From Crossaster papposus (lineage: Eukaryota > Echinodermata > Asteroidea > Velatida > Solasteridae), in contig JBAIAA010000099.1 in the NCBI GenBank assembly GCA_037893245.1, positions 186,001 to 250,000 on the forward strand: 64,000 nt of DNA. Reading direction: 5' to 3'. Shown one piece after another: positions 24,901 to 36,900 of the stretch (positions are counted from its first letter, which is position 1; the number at the start of each line of letters is the position of its first letter). The notes under the pieces were generated by a model. It saw nothing but the letters and a program-made list of their open reading frames with translations, did no database searches and was not told the DNA's origin. The translations under genes and the position numbers were made by a program.

Positions 24901-27900
24901 GTATGGTCGAGTCGAGTCGAGTCAATTTGAGTCACGAAGATTTGAACACTAATAAATAACACAATAAAGACACAAGAAATGGCCTAAAGCTGAAGATGAA
25001 ACCACGAATTAGAAATTGTGCTTCCAGTCCATTGATTGTACACAATAAAACGGCCATTGTAGCGTCTTGAAGTGACTTGAACATACATTTTGCACCGTAA
25101 TAATAGTTGTTTATATTTTTAGAACTCGAGTGTTGCTAGTCTTCACTTGCTTCGGTCGAGTCTTCTGATGAAGGACTCAATTTGAGTCGAGTTATTTGCC
25201 TGCAGTGAGTCGAGTCGAGTTATTTACCCTTCCAGTCCAGTCGAGTTGAGCTGCATAAAATTGGGATTCGAGTCGAGTCGAGTCCAGTCATTGACTTGAG
25301 TCATAACAACTCTGGATCATAAACTTGCTTAACCACACTATTAATGGTTCCTAACACAAATTATGTACTATCACTCAATATGATATTATTTTGAACATTA
25401 ATGAGGTATGTAGGCCTAAAGGTATAAACGTGCTTACATGATTCTTGCATTTCTCTTCCACGTCGATGAGAAGTGAATCAGCAATGACGTTGCCATCAGC
25501 CTTTATGTAGTAAGCAACGACCCGCGAGGAGGGCGCCATCTCGTGGGTGATTTCGAAACCGAGGCCGGTATTCGCGTTGACTTGTTTCTTTACCCCTTTG
25601 TGCACTATTCGTCCTCCAGCAATTACCTTCAGAAAAAGATTACGACACTATTTACCCAAGAATATTTAGGACGTAAGGGATTATTTCGAACCGTTGTGAT
25701 ATAAAAATCAGACTCCTGTGACAATTGGACTATTTGTTTATATTATTGGTTAAACCCTCTCACGTGACCAGTCACTCTCCTCGTTATCTCCACTTAAGCA
25801 TGCGCAATACAATCATTAAGTTCGTGTTTGTTAGTAGGATTGCTCTTCACATGCGTGAATCATTACACACTCTGGGCTGTCACAAATTATGTATAAAAAA
25901 AAAGTCGTTTATACAGTGTGTCTTAAAAAATGCAAACAAAATATAACATAATATTGGCATGGTTTGAAAATTACACTTTTTCACTTTCAAATAAGACATC
26001 AAACTTTCAAATCCGATAATTGTTGACAGAGTTATGAGTAATTTTCCAACAGATGTCAAATTTACCATGTAACCAATTCCAATTGTAGGCATTGGGACAA
26101 CGGTAGCCTATACTTGCCCGTGTTTGTATAATTGCCTTGCCTTCTGCAAAAAATGGCTTTATAGCGAAACAAAATTCATGTTTGTAAACATGTTTACATA
26201 CTAAACATGTTTAACATGAGAATGGGTAGCCGTTTATCCAATTCCATAAAACATTGATGTTTAGGAATTGGACACGTGCATCTTTAGCTGCTAATCACCA
26301 ACAGCTCATCCGCATTGCAACACTTGCACAAGTCTCCGTGAAGACATCCCAATCGTTGGTCAAGTTTATGTTACGTCACGTAATTATGCACGTAACGTCA
26401 CAATTGCATGCAAATGCAACACAATTCTGCTCGGAATTTTTCGAGCGATTATGTCAGATTAGGACGTCCTGCAACCACGACTATACACTTGCACATCCAA
26501 AGAAAATCGAAAAACTTGGTCCTATGGTCAATTTGACCTCTCTTGAAAAATTACTTGATGTCTCATTATAAAGTGGAAATGTGTATCTTTCAAGCCATAC
26601 CTATATTATCTATGTTGGTTACACATTCTACGTGTGGCATTCCGGTTGTTGTTGTTTGCAGTTTGTTTTTAACACACTGAGTAATACTGTATTGTAATAC
26701 TCAATAATCGAATGAGATAAAGGTTGAAACATCTGAAGTTCCGATTAAATGGCAGAGCAAAGGGGAAAAAACAACTTACGAAGTAGTTAAGTACGACATT
26801 GTTATGGTGTGTCAGTTGCACTTCCACAGTACTCTGCGTTCCAAGCTAGAAAATGCAAAAATTGACACAGACAATTGGACATAAATGGGCTCTTCCTTTA
26901 TGCTCCCAACCTTATGTAATGACTACAGATTTACCCAAAGCCTTCTTAACGTGCAGGTGACTACTGTTATCCAATACCTAACCATTTGTTAAGGCAAACA
27001 TAAATCATGATCAAACTTAACTAACTTACATTACTTTATTTAAATTGTTCAGTTATGTTTTTTAATGCTAATCATTAGTACTGGCAGCTAAGAAGCTGAA
27101 CTGAGGACGAGGCTACAACGTGGTCGAGTCGATGGCGTGTAGACAGCCAGCATACGACCATATTATCCGACCACAGAGAACAGTCAGAGATTGAATACAT
27201 TTTGCTTACAATTATAACCCGTTTGTCAGGAACGAGACCTTTCTGCAGCAGCTCGAGATCAGAACAAGTTTAGTTTCTACTTTCATAGATACCCATTTAT
27301 ACTCCTTGGTGGAGAAAGGCAATGGCAGTAAAGTGAATTGCCCATGAAAACAAGCCCGATGTTCCCGTCAGGATTCGAAACTGTATACCAACACACACGA
27401 GTCGAACACCGTAACCATTGTACCACAGCACCCAACATAAACAGCAGGGTATATGCTGTATTTAACACTGTGTGGTCTATGTTAAGCCAACTTCTACAAA
27501 GTTGACTCTTGTGAGCATACCTCTTGGACTTGTCTGATGTCTCCGGATGGAACGCGTACTACCAGGTACTCGCCATTGGTGGAAACTTGAGCCGGTACTC
27601 TGATGCTGTCCTGTGTGTTCGCGTTTACCAAAGCCAGGTTATTCGTCCGCAGCTGAAATAGAAACAAAATGGCTGCCATTGCTTCTTATTCAGCCAATGG
27701 TCCTGCATATTTCATATAGCCAAATATATACTCTGACTGTGTGTCAAATTCCATTATTTTATTATTAATTGAACAATGTTTACACCAATCTGCTTACTAT
27801 AGGCCTATTAGCAGATCACTTTCACTTCTTTCAAATTCTCCAATTCTCCAAAACTGACTTAGTGCCCCTCAACCTGGCCGTGGTGAGTTGCAGTTGACTG

Positions 27901-30900
27901 GATAACAATTAAGTGGTATATTATTGTATATCCACTGTAAAAATAATGCCATCAGGATAACTACAATTTCTTCTCCCTTTCTCGATTTATCCCTAAAACT
28001 ATCTTCCTCTCTGTGCTTAGGAACCCTCTCATCACACCTGCAAAGGAGGTGGAATCAAGTTATGCATGGTACATCTGTTAACATAATTAATATTCTCTCT
28101 CAACAGTGTAAATTTATACTTTAAGACCTCCACCAGAGTATAGCCCACCTTGACTTAGAACACCTACAAAGGAGGTGGAATCAAGTTCTGCATGGTGCAT
28201 CTGTTAAAATAATTAATATTCTCTCTCAACAGTGTCAATTTATACTTCAGGACCTCCACCAGAGTATAGCCCACCTTGACTTAGAACTCAGATCCAGCTG
28301 TACGGACACCAGGTACAGGGAATTCCACAATGAGATTGATAGGGGCCTATCTAACCTTGTTCTTATCAACAGGAGAAACAAGAAGATTGGTGGCTTGCTT
28401 GCCAATCAGCATCAACGCAGACAGAGACATTTTAGACGTCCCAAGCCCCAATCGACATCGCCCCCTGCAAATACTGTAATATCCAGTCACATGTTTTATC
28501 ATAGTCCATCTTAGGAGATGGAACCCATATACCTACATTTATGGTAATTTCAGTGGCTGTAGAAGGCAAATCCAGCCTGAAATCCACCTCCCCCTGAGGA
28601 CCTGACCTCTTCTCTAGTTCATTCCGGTTACCATCTGCCTGAGCACCTAATTCTAAGACTTTGCGGTCAAGATTCAGAAGCAGGGCCGAGGCTGAGGCAA
28701 TCACGGCCACATTTTCAGCTGGAAGGCCACTCATGAATTGAACATTGGCCTTTAAAGAAATACAAAAACAGGAAAAAGGTAACAGGAAAGTTTGTACTCT
28801 ATTAACATTAAATTGATTGACGTGGATATTTTTGTGGATATTAAATCTCTGTTAGAGAGGGAATAAAGCAAATTCATTTCTGGATAAGAATGAAATACAA
28901 ACAGTCATACTCCCTGTTTAAAAAAAAACCTTTTACAACGAACTATTAAGCAATTAACATATGAACACGAGCGCTACGGCTGAGCAAACGGCCTTGAATG
29001 ACTTTTAACTCAGCAGATAGCTCTTGCGTGAAGCGGACTGACTTTATTTGTTGTCTATTAATGTTTGTCTCGCAACACAGAGCTATTTAATACTATTAGG
29101 TAGTAATGTTATGCCGATTCTTTCAATTAATAATTTGCATATGACTTCCCTCACCTGTTGAAAAAATCACCGAGCCTGAGTAACACTATTGGACCATTGC
29201 CACACATGCGCAATATGATTATTTATGTTATATAAGAGCTTGCAAGGTGTTGTTCTACGTTTATACCCAGCACGATATGTGGCAGAGGGGTACCCCCCTC
29301 TCATCCCTATACCTTATACACACTCAACACTATTGTAACCTAACCCACCCCCCCTTGAAACCTAAAAGGAATTCCTGAGATTCCGGGAACACAATGGTCA
29401 ACACAAAAGAGGGGGGGGGGTTTTCTCTGCCACATATCGTGCTTCATATGTCTACGTTTTGCAATGCTCTCACACCCTGGCGCTATGATGTGAACTTGTA
29501 GACCGCTCTAACTCACGCTAGTCATACATGTACATGTACATGTGCGACTAATGCTGATTTCTTTAATTACCTAATGCTTTAACTTCCTGATTTTACAAGG
29601 AAGTGTAGAATGATTTATAATGTAATAATTAATTAAATGTGCACGAGAGTGGAGAAAGGAATTTACCTAGACGTTGTGTAAGTTCCATTCATAATATGTA
29701 GTGGCTGTGTATTTTATTTGTAATAAATATTAAATGCGTCTGCAGACACAAAAGAATACTTGTTGAGCATTTCATTGTGTTCGGCTTGAATGGTCTTTTA
29801 TTGCAGTCGGTCATGCCTGCAATTCTTCAGGTATTAGGGGTGCCAGTGGTTCCCGCTGACTTCCGAGATCCCTTGTGCCTCTCACATGCCAAATGAGTTC
29901 CGGGGTATTTTATATCCCTAGCATTAGACGATTTTAAGACTTGATTTTATAATCTCGTATTCGAGGGTCTGAACGTTAATATATGGTGAACGATAATAGT
30001 AAACAAAGTACTCGACCAACAATTCTTCGTTTTCATGACGGGTTGATTTTCAAACATATCATGTGAAAAGAGAAGGGGGGGTCTCGATCCATTTTATGAA
30101 TTTAATATTTGTACAAAATGAAAATCTAGGTTAACTGCCTAAAGGATTGTTTGAAAAAGTTTATTTAAAACAGGCAGTGTACGACTGTATTTTATTTGTA
30201 TCCGGACCACAATGCGGATTCAGAAATAGATTTGCTTTATTTCTTTTCTAACTGGGAATTAATTGACTTGGGACTTTGGATGCATAAAGACAATCTTTTG
30301 CACTTGGAAAGTGCTTAGAAAGTACTCGGTCGAGTACTTATCAAATGCTTTTATCTAAAAGCTTAATTCATTCAAGATGCTGAATATTCACAATTGTTAA
30401 CTTCTTTAGTAAAGTATTTACTTCCAAGTGTCTGTATTATGTAGCTTTACCAAACCATCTTATTATCTGATAGTAAAACTGGTACTCTGAAAGTACTCTC
30501 TACAACTCTGAATAGCCATTTGTATAACTTTCGAAGTTGAAACTTACTACTGTTTCGTAAATTTCGCTATAAACATGAATGGTCTCTCAAAGACCAGACT
30601 TGCCAACTTATAAAAATTGATATGGGATTAGGTTTAACATTTTCACGCTGGCCTAATTTGCCACCTGGATAAATAACAGGTAGGGCCTACGTCAAGGGCT
30701 TATTTAAAAAAAAAACGGTTTGCGCAACTCTTAGACCGTGCTAGTCTCGCGCACAAAGGTCACGATTGAACTTCCGGGCACAACCGAGCCGCCGGCTAAA
30801 AGGCTTTCACGTGCGATTGATTTTGTTTTCTATAATGTTTTACGAAGATCTGAACCACGAAACGGCCATTTATATGGATGATATATTTTAACAAACTTTT

Positions 30901-33900
30901 ACAACAATAATGTAAAAACATGCACGAATGTCTAAATTGAAAAAAGGCAGAAAAACGGCCCCAAAATCCCTGTATACGTGTGTGGACATAGATTATAACG
31001 ACGACCGCCTTATACTGCACGTGGTCTGTGCTTTTAGAAAAACTAGCGCATGAACGAGAACAATGGGATGACGTACGTATGACGACACTATAATATTTCG
31101 CTCTTCATTTTCCTAATTCGATATATCGTTCACATTTTGTAAATTGAAATGAAAACTAATATTCATTTAAACGTTTGTATCTACTTTTCAGCGTCAAAAT
31201 AATTAAAGTATTTCAATAAAACTATTTGCTTCACACGTTGAAGCTTCTACACGATGGTCCAAGAAGTTCAGTTTCTCGTAAAGTCTCGTACGTTATCGAG
31301 GTCAACTTACACGCTCTATTATACACGTGCACAACGTTTAACATGGCTGCTTTTTGTAAGGCCAGCTTGTGTTGTGTCAGTAAAATATCCTGCCTTGTTG
31401 GGAATGCCATGCTGGATCCAGTTCGGGTCAGTCATCTAGTGGAGTGCCGTGGCCTCGTGGTCTGGAGCATTGAATTTGTAATATGTAGGTAAAGCTACAG
31501 GTTGGGGGTTCGAGTCCGGCCTGGGACTATGGTACGTGTGCCCTTGGGCAAAGCACTTTGTCACTCATTGCTTTTCTCCACCCAGGAGTAAAATGGGTAC
31601 ATGTGAGGGCAGAGATGGTTATTGTGGTTGAATTTAGCTACTTTGCGCCGAAATGGCAGCATTGAGCTGTATACTGCCCGGGAGCTGAGATAGTATTTGG
31701 AATGTTTCATGGGCCCAGTGACCGGGGTAATAATGTAAAGCGCTTTGATACACCCACATTGTGGGATTCTAAAGCGCTATAATAAGAACTAACATTATTA
31801 TTATTATTATTAGAATCGCTAACTTGGCATTGTTTACATAGGCATGCGCGTCATGAATATTTAACTTCCTGTCGATACATGCATACCAATGAAGAATGCC
31901 AACATCAGTAAGACGTTCATTTGTATATGCACCAAAACAAAAGATTGCTTTTGGCTTTTCACAATAAGCACTTATATAGAAATGCGTACCTTTACTGAGA
32001 AAGCCAATCCTTTCTTGAAGTATCGCTGCGTGAGGTACCAGTTGAACTTGTAGGGCGTGGTGCTGAAGGTGACCTGGGTGTTGTTAGCATTGATGGTCTC
32101 GCCTGTGGCCGTGTCTGTCACGAATGCCTGGATGACCAGTCGCTTGCCCATCAGTGTCTCTGCCCAATTCTCCACTGCCACGGCGTTCATGTCCAAGTCC
32201 CGGAAAGCAACACCGTCCTCGTCCAACTATATACACAGAGAATAATAATTAGAACAGATCAATTTCCGCTAAATCCCCCACTGTTCATTTTTATTTTTTT
32301 TTACCAATTTTTGTTTACCAATTGTTGTGTGGTTCGCCTAGTAACTAACAGTTGATTAAAATGAGTAGGCCTACATTTACTCAACGTTGGTTAAATTTGG
32401 TTAAATGTAATCAACGTTGGGTAAAATAACTAATTTGTACTAATCGTTGGTTACCAGGTGGACCACGAACACTGCAGTTGCAAGGTAACAAAAATGTTTT
32501 AAAAAATTACCAATTTTACCAAACGTTTGGTAAAATGCACCAACATTGGTCAAATTGGAGAAATGTACACATTGTTGGTTCAAATCGACAACTTGTTTAA
32601 TCAACAAAATGTTAATACATGTTTTTAATGTGTACATGCTAGGAAGTCCCCAAACGTAGCCCAAAATAAAGAAATGAGCTAACTGCAAGACATAAAGGAC
32701 CATTTCTATTGTTTTACCATAAAGCTTTCCATTGATTTCTTAGATGTAATGTCTTTAAAACCTGGATGTGCTATTAACGTTAAGCCTATACTTCTTTTAA
32801 AACAACCGTGCGGAACTCAGTGATGCAAAGCCAGGGGAATACAATCGAGATATCAATGAAAAGCTTACTGCCCATATACGTCATCTTCACAGCAGCTTGG
32901 TCGTATAAGCCTGTTGTGACATACGGTTTGGGGGACATAAATATGTAAGAGTGAAAAGCTTACTCTAAAAAAGAATAAAATGAGGTTTTTCAGAGGGAAA
33001 ACAACTACCCAAAAAAAACCAATCATTTCAAAAGAGTAAAATGTTTACTGTTTTGAGGAGCCATATGAAGGACAACTCTATTTCGGAGCTGGCTGGCTCA
33101 GAGTGAAAGTTCACTTTTTGGAGTTGTTTTCACTCTGGTTTTATAAAAGATTCACTCTTTTTTAGAGTGTTCTTTTCACTCTTTTGAATATACATGTACA
33201 TACCCGTCCTTCTTTCGACTGTAGTTCCGTCAGAGTTCCATCATCCTCTAACACTCCGTACTTGACATAAAAGTTACCAACAACTGGCTCGCCAAAGATG
33301 TACCTGGGTGAGGAAAGATTGAGCAGGGGAGTGTATAACGTCATGGTATTGCATCGTTGGCCTGAGTTTGTTTTTGATTGAAATAGGGGACGTAGGACAA
33401 AGGGAACAATGGGTCCCCTATTCCGCAAAGGTCCCCGATTCAGACTCGTGTGCAAATCCTATGGCGATCATCCGAAAACGTTAGAGTACAAACAAAAGAG
33501 GGAAGACGGTAGGACAATGCCCCGTCCCCTATTGACGGCATTTACCCACTTCTGTGGGTGTAATAGATCCATAATGGCTATACACTGCATACACTGTTAC
33601 GGTAGAAAGTTGTGCAGCAAGGCACCACCGGGTGGTACCTTGCCGCACAACTTTATACTGTAACTTTAACGTTTTGTTATGGTTGGACCGTAGTTCTATT
33701 TTACTGACAAACCGTATTATTTTACAGTGACACGTCTGTAAAGTAGCGGAATTTACATACTTTTCACCGTCACAAATATTGTTTATCAGTAAATACAACG
33801 AGGTCCCACTGTAGCACCTTGGGTAGCACAGCAATAATTATATGGTAACACCCAATTGCTGCACACATTGTGTGGTACTCGTTTACAGTGGAGTGTGCAA

Positions 33901-36900
33901 TAAACACATGCAATCTTTGGAAACAGGCAAAGTGGGTTTTCAATAAGCCGTATTCCTGATGACAAACGCCTGTAAATCCGTGGTTATTATATCTGTAGGT
34001 AAGTGAACAAATATACATATTCACTTTCTTATTTTTAAATGAAAGTAAAGTTGCTAAATTGCCACTGCAACGAACGTATAATGGTATACGTTCCGGAAAA
34101 ACAAAACAAAATTATTCACAGCGTCGCCATTCGCTACAAAATGGCCTATAAAGAATGAACGTGGAGAACCATTACAAACTCTTAGGGTTAATGAATCCGC
34201 CATTTTCTTTACAAAAACATCAAGGTCTTGTAGTTACAATGCAAGGGCCTCGAAACATCCAGCTATGTGAGAGGCAGATAACACTAGAAATGGGCATGAT
34301 GTGATTTTGCGGGAACAGTCTTTAGCAGGATGTGATTTCAACAAAAGATTTCCAAAATCACATCCTCTTCCACATCCTGGATAAGGTGAATTGTGAATTG
34401 TTATGTTGGACTCAAACGGCTTAACCCAGGATGTGAATTTGGACCGAGCTAGGATGTGAATTTGGACCGAGCTAGGATGTGAATTTGGACCGAGGATGTG
34501 AATTTTTGGACCGAGGATGTGAATTTGGACCGAGGATGTGAATTTGGACCGAGGATGTGAATTTGGACCGAGGATGTGAATTTGGACCGAGGATGTGAAT
34601 TTGGACCCAGGATGTGAATTTGGACCGACGAAGTGAATTTGGACCGAGGATGTGAATTTGGACCGAGGATGTAAATTTGGACCGACGAAGTGAATTTGGA
34701 CCGACGAAGTGAATTTGGACCGAGGATGTGAATTTGGACCGAGGATGTGAATTTGGACCGAGATGTGAATATAGACCGACGAAGTGAATTTGGACCGAGG
34801 ATGTGAATTTGGACCGAGGATGTGAATTTGGACCGAGGATGTGAATTTGGACCGAGGATGTGAATTTAGACGGAGGATGTGAATTTGGAGCATTTGAATG
34901 TGAATTTGGAAATCTTTTGTTGAAATCACATTATTATTATTATTATCTTTATTTTACCAGGGAGACCCATTCACATAAACTTGTGGTCTTCCATGGGGCC
35001 CTGGGAAATACAATTAAAATAATAAAACCTAAATAAAGTTTTAAATATACTTTAAAGTAGAATGTACACAAAACATAAAATGGTAAAACAGTAAACACAA
35101 GAACACAAATTTAACAATATAACACATAATTAAATAAAAGTACATGTAGAGTAAAATAAGTAAAATTCCTATAAGAAATACACACAAATATATACGAGAA
35201 TCAGAATAAAACTAATTCAAAATTTTGGAAAATCTGGCCAAAAAATAAAGGTTACGAATTGGAATAGTTAAAATATTACAATAAAATAAACAGATAAAAC
35301 TGGGTGGGTTTAAACAATTAAAATGAAACAGCGAAAATTAAAATAATTAAGAGCCAGAAGTTAAAAGACTTGTCTTCATAAGTGATTTAAAATGTGATAA
35401 AGATGGCGCCGAACGAATTTCAGTACTCAAGGTATTCCATATTCTGGTGCAATTAATGATTGGACTGTGTTTGTAGCACTCCGTTTTATACTTTGGGATA
35501 ACCAAATTATTAGCTGTAGCTCCTCTTGTATTGTAATGGTGTGCATCTGAAAGTTGTGTTACGTTATTTGTTAAATACGACGGCGCAAGCCCATGAGTAC
35601 ATTTAAACATAAAAACTGCTTTTAGGTAAAAAAATCGTTCATGTAATGGCAACCATCCTAATTCTTTAAAAAGTTCACTCGATGGAGTGTCAAAACCCTT
35701 AGACAAGATTAAACGTGCTGCATACTTCTGTAACTTAATTAATTTATCATTGTGCATCTGATACCTATCTGACCAAATTTGTGAGCAGTAGTCGAAGTGT
35801 GGTAAAACAAAAGCGTTATACATTGTTTTTAGTACATGAAATGGGATACATGGTTTTGCGCGTCTCAAGATTGCAAGTTTTGTCTGTACCGTCTTGACAA
35901 CACGATTAACATGGTCAGTCCATTTTAACTCTTCATCAATTATTACTCCAAGGCATTTAGTACTGTTGACCCGTTTATTAAACACTGGTTAACTGTCACT
36001 GTAATTTCACTCGAGTACTTCAATTTTGCCTTTGTGCCTATGATCATAACACTCGTTTTATCAAAATTTAGCACGAGTCTATTATTCTCTAACCATCTGC
36101 TTATTTGGTCTATCGCAACGGATAATTTGTTTGCAACTTCATTCGCCGTCTTGCCGCTGACAGTAACAGTAGTGTCATCGGCAAACATTGTGCTATATAC
36201 TGGCCGTATTCGCTTTGAATGGAAAACCACATCATGCCCATTCCTAATGTAATACTCTTTTTCAGAACACCTTGAAAGGCCGTCGTTTGTTTCGCCAGAT
36301 GTTACCGTCAATAATCGGATCTTACCTTGCTGTTACTTTTGAGATGAGGTTTTGGGTTTCTGGTACAATATACATCGACTGCGGAGCTACTTCCACATAA
36401 AACTTAGGCAGTACTAAAAACCAAAGCACACACACATATTTTACACAAATATTGAAAATCAAATTATGGGGAAAAGGCTTACAGGTCAAAAGGACCCAAC
36501 AAAAGTGATTTTGTTTAACTGCAAAAATTTCTACCCCCAAAGAGTTACGAGAAATAAAACCAAGATTCCAGTTACACCAGATCAGGGACTTGTTAGAATG
36601 TATCAGAGTTGTAACGACTCGACTTGAGTCGCAAGTTTTGGCGACTTAACTCGACTCGAGTTCCTATAGGTAAATGACTCGACTCGACTCGACTCGACTC
36701 ACTGCATAGTCTTAGTCAAGACCAAGCTAGCCCGTTCATTTGTTCCGCGGCGCGCCGTCCGTATTATCTGGGCTTATTGAGGGCGCCCTTAATTATCGCC
36801 ATATCATCGTGAATTTCTTCCACTAACTTGGTCTTAGCGCAAGCGTCACGTGAACCCGGAAAATTCCGAGGACATTCCAAGCATAGCTCAAATAGCTACT

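Noticed and set aside
34234-34929. 231-codon minus-strand frame
   Set aside because: It is the 18-bp minisatellite read in a frame without stops; the residue pattern repeats with the DNA.
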